A stretch of DNA of 61,173 nucleotides from Paraglaciecola hydrolytica. Its GTDB lineage: Bacteria; Pseudomonadota; Gammaproteobacteria; Enterobacterales; Alteromonadaceae. A program made the position numbers and the translations under genes. The stretch spans positions 17,994 through 79,166 of the forward strand of contig NZ_LSNE01000018.1 in the NCBI RefSeq assembly GCF_001565895.1, given 5' to 3'. Positions 44,843 through 53,547 of this stretch are shown one piece after another (within the stretch, counting starts at the first letter, position 1; every line of letters begins with the position of its first letter). The notes under the pieces are model-generated. The model was given only the letters and a program-made list of their open reading frames with translations. It had not been told where the DNA came from and made no database searches.

Positions 44843-45136
44843 ATGACGACTTATACCCTTTCAAATAAAGCTAAAGAAGATGCCGAAGGCATCTATGATT
44901 ATACAAATGAGAAGTTTGGCTCTGCACAAGCAGAGGCCTATCTAATTGCAATTCATGAATGTTTATCAATGCTCTCAGTCTCTCCAAAGTTAGCGATTAC
45001 TGCAAAAGAGATACGTGAAGACTATTTTAGATATCCAATTCATAAACACATGATTTTTTTTAAGCAAGAAGAAAATGGCATCTATATAGTCAGAGTGCTT
45101 CACCAACAGATGCAATATTCGCTACATTTGGTTTAA
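44843..45136 (+). CDS. parE: ParE-family toxin (second pair)
   Basis: This 97-residue RelE/ParE-superfamily toxin contains YTLSNKAKEDAEGIYDYTNEKFG, the turn AEAYLIAIHECLSML and the C-terminal strands FRYPIHKHMIFFKQEENGIY and IVRVLHQQM, with the His/Arg typical of ParE. Partner antitoxin 7 nt upstream. Likely gyrase target by family, untested. Confidence 0.87.
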   Translation: MTTYTLSNKAKEDAEGIYDYTNEKFGSAQAEAYLIAIHECLSMLSVSPKLAITAKEIREDYFRYPIHKHMIFFKQEENGIYIVRVLHQQMQYSLHLV

Positions 45137-45202
45137 TAGAAAATACCTAAACTATTGTTCTATCTCTGCTTAGATCTGCAGGGTGCGATTAAAAGTCTAC
45201 AA

Positions 45203-45219
45203 TGTCGGCAGTTCCGACA
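45203..45219. repeat. Short GC-rich hairpin next to tandem repeats
   Basis: TGTCGG (45203-45208), loop CAGTT, CCGACA (45214-45219). It stands 17 nt before the 21-bp repeat array and has no T tract. Confidence 0.4.
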
Positions 45220-45235
45220 AAGCCATTATTTAACG

Positions 45236-45303
45236 TTGTTCTGACCCCGATATACATTGTTCTGACCCCGATATACATACATTGTTCTGACCCCGATATA
45301 CAT
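45236..45303. repeat. Three copies of a 21-bp tandem repeat
   Basis: The unit TTGTTCTGACCCCGATATAC (plus A) occurs at 45236-45256, 45257-45277 and 45282-45302; copies two and three are separated by TACA. The copies are identical. The element is unlike its AT-rich surroundings and lies between the toxin gene and a probable accessory membrane protein. GGGGTCAGAAC-type sequences often flank REP-associated or IS200-like transposases, but no transposase gene is present here. Apart from this and the hairpin, 45137-45446 is empty. Confidence 0.8.
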
Positions 45304-45446
45304 AAGTCGAGTATTACTAGTTTGCATCGAATGTTAACTTTCATGTTTTGTGGTATCAAAACGTAATTAAAAGTCATACGTTATGAACATATTGGAGAAT
45401 CCACCTGTAGGATTAGTTAAAATCTAACAAGAGTTAAAGTACTTGA

Positions 45447-46235
45447 ATGGAATCTAAGAAAACTAATAGCCGCTATTATTTTTACTTGTTATTAGGTGGT
45501 TTACTACTTTTTGCCTTTTTATGCTTGCTAGTAACAGCTTCGATATACTTTTATTTCTTTTCTGGCCCAATCGGAAATCAAGAAACTTTTGCTCAGTTTG
45601 GAGATTTTATGGGAGGAGTACTTAATCCAATCTTTTCGTTTCTGACGATTTTCCTTTTAGTAGGATCTTTAGCTTTACAACGACAAGAGTTAAGTAAAGT
45701 CATAGAAGAACTAGAGCTCACAAGGCACGTACATCAATCTACCGTAAATATGAGTCACTATGAATATATCCTTGAGGAGTTTGAACGAGGTAACTCTGGT
45801 ATGCATGAAGCCGCATCAGGGTTTGCTGATAAATTAGACGAGTTGATCACGCTGGACAATTCATCTAAAGAAATCGGCAATACCAATGAGTATTCAATGT
45901 TAAATATACTTTCAAACGACCCGTTGATGACCATAGCATCCCAAAAAGGCTACTTTCCTCCGCAAGGCCTTCTTGGTGTTAAGATAAACGCGCGAGATTT
46001 CAACGAAAAACTAGAAGTATTAGATGCGAGCGTTAAAGTGATGCTCGGAGAGATAAAACAACTCAAAAGTCTCGGTTGTCCAGAACTTCGTGCTAAAGCA
46101 TTTATTCAAGTGGGCCGTGATCTGATATTAGAACGTTACGATTCATCAATAATTAACAATACAGCCAGGAAAAACATCTCTACTAACATAAAGCACTTTG
46201 ATGAATTTCGTGAGGCTTTTAAAAATTATCCATAA
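45447..46235 (+). CDS. Two-helix membrane protein with cytoplasmic helical domain, possible defence gene
   Basis: This 262-residue protein has two N-terminal transmembrane helices (YFYLLLGGLLLFAFLCLLVTASIYFYFF and PIFSFLTIFLLVGSLALQ) flanking AQFGDFMGGVLNP, then a coiled-coil-like segment (RQELSKVIEELELTRHVHQ) and a helical cytoplasmic domain. The pattern FG-D-F-x-GG-x-x-N-P-x-x-S-F-L-T followed by LQRQEL recurs in predicted phage abortive-infection membrane proteins; I apply this from memory of the family and cannot verify it. Its position next to a toxin-antitoxin pair and repeats supports accessory DNA. Confidence 0.55.
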   Translation: MESKKTNSRYYFYLLLGGLLLFAFLCLLVTASIYFYFFSGPIGNQETFAQFGDFMGGVLNPIFSFLTIFLLVGSLALQRQELSKVIEELELTRHVHQSTVNMSHYEYILEEFERGNSGMHEAASGFADKLDELITLDNSSKEIGNTNEYSMLNILSNDPLMTIASQKGYFPPQGLLGVKINARDFNEKLEVLDASVKVMLGEIKQLKSLGCPELRAKAFIQVGRDLILERYDSSIINNTARKNISTNIKHFDEFREAFKNYP

Positions 46236-46303
46236 ATATGTATAAACTGGCTAAACGTTTTAACTAGTTGCTCAGTAATTAGACAGTCCGTTTCCCGTTC
46301 ACA

Positions 46304-47395
46304 TTAGTTCATCGAATCGGCTATGAGCTGGGCCTGCATACTCAACTCTGCCGCTTTAAATACGTGTTGTTGAGTCATGGCGTTTTCGGTTCTGTTTAAA
46401 CAATCCAGAATTAACTGACCAAAATACGGAAAGCTAGATTGACCTAAACAATCTATTTCTTGCTCACCTTCGGCATTAGTCAAAAACACTTTTGAGGCTG
46501 GCGCTTGCCTTGCCACATCGTTGTATTTTCGACATTCAATATTGCCTGCTGTGCCCACAATAAAGGTACGACCATCTCCCCAAGTGGCTTGACCTGCTGG
46601 GGTAAACCAATCTACTCGGGTATAAAACGAAGCGCCGTTATCCCCTGTCATGGATATTTCACCAAAATCTTCGAGATCAGGTTTGTCGGCGTTATTTAGA
46701 TTGCTAGCACGGGCAAAATTAATCGTGGCATCGCTTGCACCGGCATAAGTTAAAAACTGTTCAACTTGATGAGAGCCGATATCAGTCAAAATGCCGCCAT
46801 ATTGTTGTTTATCAAAAAACCAGGCTGGGCGAGTGGCTTTGGCTAAACGATGGGGCGCTAAGTTGATCACTTGCAACACACGGCCAATGGCGCCTGCGGC
46901 AATTAACTCTCCGGCCTTCCACGCAGCTTCGTTATGTAAACGCTCAGCGTAATAAACTGCATATTTTTGGCTAGTTTGTTCAACTACCGCTTTGACTGCG
47001 GCCAACTGTTCAAGCGTGGTAAAAGGTGATTTATCGGTAAAATAGTCTTTACCCGCTTGTAATACTTGAATGCCAATATCAGCACGTTGATTAGGTATAG
47101 CCGCGGCGGCCACTAACAAAGTCGCATCGTCAGCCAATATTTGTGCAAAGCTTTCTGCCACTTGAGCTTGTGGGTATTTTTCACAAAAAGCACTGAGTCT
47201 TTTAGGATCGGGATCGTAGACATAACGCAGGCTTGCACCGGCTTGTAACAAACCATTGGTTTGCCCATAAATGTGGCCATGATCCAAATAAGCCACCGAA
47301 AAACCAAATTGATTTGGCTCGACTACTTTTTGTGACTGACCGACTGGTGCGTAATTAGCACCATCCTTAAAATTTACTTTAGTTGTTACTGTCAT
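46304..47395 (-). CDS. Gfo/Idh/MocA-family oxidoreductase with altered NAD(P) loop
   Basis: This 363-residue protein has an N-terminal Rossmann domain and a C-terminal Gfo/Idh/MocA domain. The usual glycine-rich GxGxxG is replaced by DHGHIYG (38-44) and the conserved E-K-P by DKSP, but the catalytic region YGGILTDIGSHQVEQFL (D-x-G-x-H) is intact. Substrates in the family are cyclic polyols and sugars or their keto forms. It is the last gene of a five-gene unit, 3 nt after the transporter gene. An N-terminal extension of about 28 residues precedes the Rossmann fold, with no Tat motif. Confidence 0.82.
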   Translation of the reverse strand: MTVTTKVNFKDGANYAPVGQSQKVVEPNQFGFSVAYLDHGHIYGQTNGLLQAGASLRYVYDPDPKRLSAFCEKYPQAQVAESFAQILADDATLLVAAAAIPNQRADIGIQVLQAGKDYFTDKSPFTTLEQLAAVKAVVEQTSQKYAVYYAERLHNEAAWKAGELIAAGAIGRVLQVINLAPHRLAKATRPAWFFDKQQYGGILTDIGSHQVEQFLTYAGASDATINFARASNLNNADKPDLEDFGEISMTGDNGASFYTRVDWFTPAGQATWGDGRTFIVGTAGNIECRKYNDVARQAPASKVFLTNAEGEQEIDCLGQSSFPYFGQLILDCLNRTENAMTQQHVFKAAELSMQAQLIADSMN

Positions 47396-47398
47396 GTT

Positions 47399-48793
47399 CT
47401 AAACCAATTTCACCCAAGTTGAATAAACCACACTGGCGATAACCGTTACTATGCAAAGTCCCATGGCCAGATTAAATAATATCCTATTTTTGCCGGTAGG
47501 CATGGCCTTACCTAAATAGCTGGGTTTGTTGTGTAAAATTGCCCAACCGATATAAGCGATAGGCAATAAAAAGCCACAAATGGCCGAGGTGGGTAATACC
47601 ACATAAGCGCCCATAGTGGACCAAACAAAAACCCCAAGTACCGCAGGTGTTGGTGCCAACAAAGCCAGTTTGTATTTTAAACTGCCCTCTGGCCAATTAA
47701 ACATGGCCGCTGCCGCTGAGCCACAACACAACATATGCATGACCAACGAGCCAACCGCCATACCTAAGATACCAAAGGCAAAAATCAAACGGCTAGTGAC
47801 TTCATCAAGACCTGCCGACATAAACATTTTACCGGCGCTTACTGGACTTAACTTACCTTGAATATCCATATCTGAGCCAAAAAATGCGCCTGCTGCCGCA
47901 ATTGAAATCAAACTGGTTACCAGTATGTAAGGCACCACTAAACCCATGCCAATATCGTAGCGCGATAGTTCAACATGAGCTGGGGTCCATTTTTTATGCA
48001 ATAAGGTATAGCCATAAATAAAGGTCATGTTGATGCCAACAGCACTGCCCAGAGCGGCCATCAATACGGTTACTCCTTGGGCATCTTGGGGTAATGAGGA
48101 TGGAATATAACCTGCCATCACCGCCGACCAATCAACCTTGCCATTTAAACTGGCACTGATCACCACCCAAGCAAAGGCCACAATCACTAAACCGCTTAAT
48201 AACTTTATACCTGTCTCAAAGACTTTTACCGCATTGCCTTTACCTGCTTGTGCATCTGCGTTGTCACCCGTTTGCTCACCGTATTTCCACGCTGTATAAG
48301 CGCAACCTGCCCACACCAATACAGCCAAGGCTAACAGATACATATCACGAGCAAAGACATTTTCTGGATCAACCGACCACCCCGTCGAAACCACCACGAT
48401 TTCTTCTAACATACCGGCACTGAGCGGATAGTGAGCAAAGCCCCAAATAATGCTCGAGGCAAAAGCCGCGATTGCCCAGCCCCAAGCCAAAGGTGCGTTA
48501 ACGTGATTTTTCATGGATTCAAAGGGCTTTTTCTGGGTATGCAAGGTTTGATGAGACAGGGCAAACAGCATAATACAGCCGATAATCATGGCCACAGGTT
48601 GTACCCATAAAAATTCATAACCAAATAAGGCCCCTATGGTTAAGGAGGTAACCGCACTGCCGCCGCCCAAGGTCATGGCGCCTTGCAACCAACCAGGTCC
48701 ACTTAAGGCTAAATAGGTCGGCACTCTGGCATACCAAGGTTTGCTCGCAAGCTTGTTTAAAGTGGCTATTTCAGCGTTTACTGAGTCGGTCAT
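47399..48793 (-). CDS. Nramp-fold transporter lacking the metal-binding motifs
   Basis: This 464-residue protein has about eleven transmembrane helices and Nramp-like sequence (LALSGPGWLQGAMTLGG, FGYEFLWVQPVAMIIG). In true Nramp metal transporters TM1 has D-P-G-N and TM6 M-P-H. Here TM1 reads T-L-G-G-G-S and TM6 A-V-G-I-N-M-T, so the Asp, Asn and Met ligands are all missing. A metal substrate is therefore unlikely. Lying between two sugar-type oxidoreductases, it may carry a sugar derivative. It has a good ribosome site (AGGA, 6 nt). Confidence 0.8.
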   Translation of the reverse strand: MTDSVNAEIATLNKLASKPWYARVPTYLALSGPGWLQGAMTLGGGSAVTSLTIGALFGYEFLWVQPVAMIIGCIMLFALSHQTLHTQKKPFESMKNHVNAPLAWGWAIAAFASSIIWGFAHYPLSAGMLEEIVVVSTGWSVDPENVFARDMYLLALAVLVWAGCAYTAWKYGEQTGDNADAQAGKGNAVKVFETGIKLLSGLVIVAFAWVVISASLNGKVDWSAVMAGYIPSSLPQDAQGVTVLMAALGSAVGINMTFIYGYTLLHKKWTPAHVELSRYDIGMGLVVPYILVTSLISIAAAGAFFGSDMDIQGKLSPVSAGKMFMSAGLDEVTSRLIFAFGILGMAVGSLVMHMLCCGSAAAAMFNWPEGSLKYKLALLAPTPAVLGVFVWSTMGAYVVLPTSAICGFLLPIAYIGWAILHNKPSYLGKAMPTGKNRILFNLAMGLCIVTVIASVVYSTWVKLV

Positions 48794-48845
48794 GGAGTGT
48801 CCTAAAATTATTGTGAGCTAGATGCAAAACGAACAACGGCAGGTA

Positions 48846-50027
48846 TCAACGATACGATGCCGCCATGTCCACTTTGGCTTGTTTATCTGATTTTTGACGT
48901 AATACCGAGCTGGCAATTTTGCCGTCTAAGGCTTGTTGATAAGCTTTGCGATCAAGTGGCAAGCTAATCGGCTGCTGCTGCCAAGTAGACAAGAGCATGG
49001 CATTGGCCATATCGAGTGACGCCAAACCATCTTGTGCTGGAGCGATAAGCTGGGCGCCATTGATGATGGCATCAACAAAGTTATTCATGATCACCGCATG
49101 CTGATTGACTTTAGCAGTGATAACAATGGCTTCGCTGTGGCACTCGGGCATTCCAAACATATTGTCGGTTTGTAGGTTAAATTCTGCGGTGCTTTGTATA
49201 TTACGTTTTAAGGTTAACTGACCAGATTCAAAATGTAAGCTGCCTTTGTCACCAATAATATCAAAACGATTTACTCCCGGCGCTTCGCCAGTCGAGCCAA
49301 CAAACAAACCGGTGGCGCCATTGGCATAACGGAAATAAGCCGTGACTTCGTCTTCTACTTCAATTTGATGGTATTTACCAAACTCACAAAAACCCTGCAC
49401 TTGACTGGGCAAACCACAGATCCACTGAAATACATCCAAGTTATGAATACATTGATTAACCAACATGCCGCCGCCCTCACCTTTCCAGGTGGCGCGCCAA
49501 TCACTGACCTGAAAATAAATCTCAGGTCGAAACCAGTTGGTCATGGTCCAGTGAGTACGTTGAATTGGGCCTAATACTCCGCTGTCTACAATCTCTTTCA
49601 TTTTGCTAAAAGTAGGATCCGTACGTTGATTGAGCATCAAAGCAAATACGGTATTGTCATCGGCATATTGCAATAAGGCTTCGCCTTCAAAGGACGATAA
49701 GCCCATGGGTTTTTCTAACATCACATGCAGCTTTGACTCTAAGGCATATTTAGCCATGGCAAAGTGAGCCATAGTGGGCGTGGCAATAATCACCGCATCC
49801 ACCAAACCAGAGTCACAAAGTGCGCGGTAATCACTAAAATGTTGCACGGCTAATTGAGTGGCCAATTCACCACCGTTACGCGAACTAATCGCGGTCAGCT
49901 CACAATGTTGCACTGCACCTTTAACGATATTATCGATATGTTGTTTGGCAATGTTACCTAAGCCAATCACGCCAATGCGTACAGGCTTAGCTATTGTATT
50001 TTTTGGCATTGTTACAGATTCTTGCAT
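48846..50027 (-). CDS. Gfo/Idh/MocA-family NAD(P)-dependent oxidoreductase
   Basis: This 393-residue protein has a classical Rossmann loop (VRIGVIGLGNIAKQHIDNI), the conserved Lys in MLEKPMGLSS, and the catalytic region GGGMLVNQCIHNLDVFQW (N-x-x-x-H-x-x-D). Members act on sugar and inositol rings, often interconverting hydroxy and keto groups at C2-C4. It begins 3 nt after the stop codon of the propeller-cytochrome gene. It has no signal peptide, so it works in the cytoplasm on the imported product (inference). Confidence 0.88.
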   Translation of the reverse strand: MQESVTMPKNTIAKPVRIGVIGLGNIAKQHIDNIVKGAVQHCELTAISSRNGGELATQLAVQHFSDYRALCDSGLVDAVIIATPTMAHFAMAKYALESKLHVMLEKPMGLSSFEGEALLQYADDNTVFALMLNQRTDPTFSKMKEIVDSGVLGPIQRTHWTMTNWFRPEIYFQVSDWRATWKGEGGGMLVNQCIHNLDVFQWICGLPSQVQGFCEFGKYHQIEVEDEVTAYFRYANGATGLFVGSTGEAPGVNRFDIIGDKGSLHFESGQLTLKRNIQSTAEFNLQTDNMFGMPECHSEAIVITAKVNQHAVIMNNFVDAIINGAQLIAPAQDGLASLDMANAMLLSTWQQQPISLPLDRKAYQQALDGKIASSVLRQKSDKQAKVDMAASYR

Positions 50028-50030
50028 CTT

Positions 50031-52409
50031 CTAGTGCCCTAATTCTTCAGCGGTATAAGGTTGTGTACGGGCAGCTGTTTTCTCACGCACTTGCATAACA
50101 TCTTCAGGGCTTACAGCGCCTGCCGCATTGCCCCAGTTATTACGAATATAAGTGGCAATATCAGCATTATCTTCGTCACTAAAACTTGAGTTAGCACCGA
50201 GTCCTGGCATCACCATGGGTAATTGATAATCCACACCATTAACACTAATCGGGCCACGTAAACCATGCAGTAATACTTTAACTAATACCTCTTTATCACC
50301 ATTTACCCATTCACTGTTTACCAAAGGTGGCGCCATACCTTCAACGCCTTGCCCTTGTTTACCATGACAGCCGAAACACGCTGCGCGCCCTTCAAATATT
50401 TTTTGGCCACGATTGTATTGGTTTTGTTCTTGGGTTAGCAGATTATTGAAATTAGTCTCGATAATTTTTTGTTGGCCCACTGAATCCAGTAAAACAATAA
50501 AATCCCCATAGGCATCATTCGTTAATAAAGCACGTAATTCTTGTTTACGGCCATTAATTCCACTGATAACAGCTTGGTAAATAAAAGGCTGATGGGCATA
50601 GTTAGCCAACACGGTTTTAAGCAACGCCATGGCATTATCAGTTTTTAATTCACCTGCACTTAATGCGACTTGCAAGGCAACTTGATAATCACTTTGGGCT
50701 AAGTCCAATAAGCGCGCGGAAAATTGTTGCTGCTCTTTAGCAGGCAGGCGGGTCAGCAATTCAATGGCGCTAATTTGTACTTTAGGATGAGTAGAATTCA
50801 AACCAGCTTTAATGCTTTTGACATTGACGGCATTCAGCCCTTCTAACGTCCACATGGCATTAATTTGTGCTCGATGATCTAAACTTTGTTCTACAAGTTG
50901 AGTTATAGCACTAAGCACTTTTGTCGTATTGTGTTGAATGATTAAACGGCGAGCAGTATCGCGATACCAACCATTAGCATGAGCTAAATAAGGCACTAGT
51001 TGCGCAGCAGTTTTAGTCAACAATCGAGGTTGGGTGGCAAGTTTGTTATCAGCCCAACGCAGGCGATAAATACGGCCCATAGTACTGTTATGTTTTTGCA
51101 GCTCGCGCGCTTCAGATTGTTTACGCAAATACGTGGTTATAAACTCTTTATGCTGGATCACACCATGATACATATCAACGATATACAAAGAGCCATCGGG
51201 TGCTGTGTATAAATTAACTGGGCGAAAACGCTCATCAGTAGACGTTAAAATCTCACTTTGAGGATAAAGCTCCTCCCCCGTAAACTTGCCTTGTCCTTCA
51301 ATAATACGACGGGCGGAAATCAAATTTGCGCCAGGTTCTGGGGTAAAAGACACACCGTAAAATTCAGCGGGAAATTGATCGCCACGATAAACTGCATTAC
51401 CGCTGGCTGCGGTAAAATTAGCTAACTTACCTTTATCTGGCCCTTCTGAAACTAAAGTACCGGGTAAATAGGCGCGGTTAACACCAGGGTTAATACGGGA
51501 GGGATAAACACGATTTCCACCAATACTATAGGCTTTCATTTCCTGCACTAAACCAGGATTTCTGTTTAACGAATTAGGCCGTAAAAATTCACCTTGGGCG
51601 GGTGCACTATTCCAGTTATGAAACAGGCGCCCATAGTCATCCATGCTTAAACCCCACTGCCCACGAAACTCCGAACCATCCATCGCCATTTTCCAGTATT
51701 TATTACGATAGATTTCATCTGCGCCTTTAGGTAATTGTGCATCTAAAGGCAAGACTTTGTAACGGCGATCACTTTTAGCGTTGTAGTACCAATTATCTAA
51801 ACCAAACAACATGCCATTGGGTTTGTGTTCGACACTGCCACCCTGAGCATACGTAGGATCAACCACCTCGCGAATACCCAATTTGTCACCCGCTAATACT
51901 TCAGCAAAATACAACTGAGTCTGGTCAGAATACAAAATACCGCCTTGCACCAATACCACTGTACGGGGCAAGATAATGTCATCTAAAAATACCGTACGTT
52001 TATCAACCTTACCGTCACCATCACTGTCTTCCAAGATTGCAATATTACCCTTGGGTATCTCTTCATTATTACCGTCTAAGTCAGGCATAAAGGTGGTCAT
52101 CTCTGCCACCCACATGCGGCCATTACCATCAAAACTCATGGCGACAGGACTAAAGATATCTGGCTCTGCGGCCACGTTTTCCAGTACAAAACCGCTTTGT
52201 AACTGCATAGACTGTAAAGCTTGCGGCACCATTAAAATCGGTGCAGGGGGAATATCTTCAGCCGCGATAGGTGCAGTCATATCATGACCTTCACGATCAC
52301 CTAAATTGATCACAATCGGTTTAGCGTCCTTGTCTGCCTTTTCAACAGACAACACTGCCGCCGAATGAGTGCATATTGCTAAGGCTAAAATCAGGTAGGT
52401 TTTGTTCAT
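50031..52409 (-). CDS. Periplasmic beta-propeller / HEAT-repeat / cytochrome c protein (PVC-type dehydrogenase-like)
   Basis: This 792-residue protein has a signal peptide (ALAICTHSAAVLSVE), then a six-bladed-propeller dehydrogenase-like domain (MSFDGNGRMWVAEMTTFMPDL, EDSDGDGKVDKR with a Ca-type DxDxDG loop, NGMLFGLDNWYYN), then helical HEAT-like repeats (about 470-640), then a C-terminal cytochrome c domain with heme motif CFGCH and a Met ligand in LPMVMPGLG. Such domain mixes are known mainly from Planctomycetes/Verrucomicrobia. It is a predicted electron-donating sugar oxidase. ATG 52409 is preferred over the TTG at 52421. Confidence 0.85.
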   Translation of the reverse strand: MNKTYLILALAICTHSAAVLSVEKADKDAKPIVINLGDREGHDMTAPIAAEDIPPAPILMVPQALQSMQLQSGFVLENVAAEPDIFSPVAMSFDGNGRMWVAEMTTFMPDLDGNNEEIPKGNIAILEDSDGDGKVDKRTVFLDDIILPRTVVLVQGGILYSDQTQLYFAEVLAGDKLGIREVVDPTYAQGGSVEHKPNGMLFGLDNWYYNAKSDRRYKVLPLDAQLPKGADEIYRNKYWKMAMDGSEFRGQWGLSMDDYGRLFHNWNSAPAQGEFLRPNSLNRNPGLVQEMKAYSIGGNRVYPSRINPGVNRAYLPGTLVSEGPDKGKLANFTAASGNAVYRGDQFPAEFYGVSFTPEPGANLISARRIIEGQGKFTGEELYPQSEILTSTDERFRPVNLYTAPDGSLYIVDMYHGVIQHKEFITTYLRKQSEARELQKHNSTMGRIYRLRWADNKLATQPRLLTKTAAQLVPYLAHANGWYRDTARRLIIQHNTTKVLSAITQLVEQSLDHRAQINAMWTLEGLNAVNVKSIKAGLNSTHPKVQISAIELLTRLPAKEQQQFSARLLDLAQSDYQVALQVALSAGELKTDNAMALLKTVLANYAHQPFIYQAVISGINGRKQELRALLTNDAYGDFIVLLDSVGQQKIIETNFNNLLTQEQNQYNRGQKIFEGRAACFGCHGKQGQGVEGMAPPLVNSEWVNGDKEVLVKVLLHGLRGPISVNGVDYQLPMVMPGLGANSSFSDEDNADIATYIRNNWGNAAGAVSPEDVMQVREKTAARTQPYTAEELGH

Positions 52410-52425
52410 TATATTTCTCAAAAAT

Positions 52426-53118
52426 TTAATCTAATTCAGTGATAAAGACATTACGAAAGCGCACCACATTATTGGTGCTGCCAGTGGTTTTTAATTGCTC
52501 ACTACCATGATGTTGTAAACCAATAAAACCTTGGCTTTCTTTGCTGTCGCGAACATGAGTGGTTAGCACGCCATTAAGGTAAATTTTAATATCGCTACCT
52601 TGGCATTCAATGCGGTACTGGTTCCACTCTAAATGGCGGTAAGCGGATGCCATTTTATCTGTCCATGCACCTAAATAATTTTCTTCAAATGCGGCATCGG
52701 GAAAAGAGCGAGTATCATGTAATGGATGTAACCATTGACGACCCGCTTGCTCATACAAACCACCGCTCCACTTGCGCTCACTGGGATCAACTTCAGCTTG
52801 GTAACCCATAGCTTGCTGACCTTTGTCATTTGTTAATACATGACCACGAAACATAATACCTGAGTTACTGTATTCACTCACATCTGGCATCAATACTTCC
52901 GCAGTCAGAATGAAGTTTTTATATTCTTTTTTAGTAGTAAAAAACCAGTTGCCGGTTGAATTAAGGATCAACTCATCGTCTTGGACTTGGGCACTGCCGT
53001 AGTCATAAATATTGTTAAATTGGCTTAAGCTATCATCGATAAGATTAATCGGTTTTTGTTGGGTGGAGCAAGCTACGATAGATACGAGGGTGAGACAGGA
53101 GAGGATTAGTTTTTTCAT
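52426..53118 (-). CDS. DUF1080 (3-keto-glycoside hydrolase-type) lipoprotein
   Basis: This 230-residue lipoprotein (lipobox IVAC, Cys17) has a jelly-roll DUF1080 domain: FTTKKEYKNFILTAEVLMPD, NSGIMFRGH, GYQAEVDPSERKWSGGLYEQAGR, WNQYRIECQGSDIKIYLNG and GFIGLQHHGS. Members in Bacteroidetes cleave 3-keto-glucosides, part of a pathway in which Gfo/Idh/MocA enzymes make the keto group (established for that pathway). It is the first gene of the five-gene operon and lies 16 nt before the propeller-cytochrome gene. Periplasmic placement is inferred from the lipobox. Confidence 0.85.
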   Translation of the reverse strand: MKKLILSCLTLVSIVACSTQQKPINLIDDSLSQFNNIYDYGSAQVQDDELILNSTGNWFFTTKKEYKNFILTAEVLMPDVSEYSNSGIMFRGHVLTNDKGQQAMGYQAEVDPSERKWSGGLYEQAGRQWLHPLHDTRSFPDAAFEENYLGAWTDKMASAYRHLEWNQYRIECQGSDIKIYLNGVLTTHVRDSKESQGFIGLQHHGSEQLKTTGSTNNVVRFRNVFITELD

Positions 53119-53547
53119 TATTCACCGAATTATTTAAAAGTCGAAACATAGACATTAGCAACACGCGGGCCCAATGCCTACAATTGGTAAAGCCACTTTA
53201 CAATTGGATGTGCATTTATGCAACAATCAAGTTACAAAGTGCGGTAATTTAATTTTCAAAATTTTTCTTTAATAGCGCGTAAACGAGGATTTTTATAATC
53301 GCTGTTACTGCTCTTGTTGCTCTTTTGGACTGATGACTGCTTAACTTACAGTTATCGCTTATTTTATCAATGAGAGCTCCTATATTCGGTGGGCCTAACA
53401 CATCAAATTTAGATTTAATCATACAAATAAAAAACGTAAATAATTAAACAACGCCGAATTTGTTGCATATATGACTGAATATCAACTATGAAAAGTTATG
53501 GGTTTTCGCTAGCATCTTGTTAAAGCTATTTTTACAGATTTTTAACA
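53119..53547. promoter_or_regulatory. Divergent regulatory region of the keto-glycoside cluster
   Basis: This 429-nt stretch has no gene. TACAATTGG occurs twice in direct orientation, 20 bp apart (53179-53187 and 53199-53207), with CCAAT (53171-53175) forming an inverted partner of the first. A palindrome TGCAT-TT-ATGCA lies at 53211-53222. They sit 55-105 nt upstream of the DUF1080 gene. The rest is AT-rich and no clear promoter could be fixed. Confidence 0.4.

Noticed and set aside
45236-45303. CRISPR array
   Set aside because: The three repeats are directly adjacent or separated by 4 nt, with no spacers, and no cas genes are nearby.
47399-48793. Annotation as a divalent metal (Mn/Fe) transporter of the Nramp family
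   Set aside because: The TM1 and TM6 metal-ligand motifs are absent, so the name would mislead.
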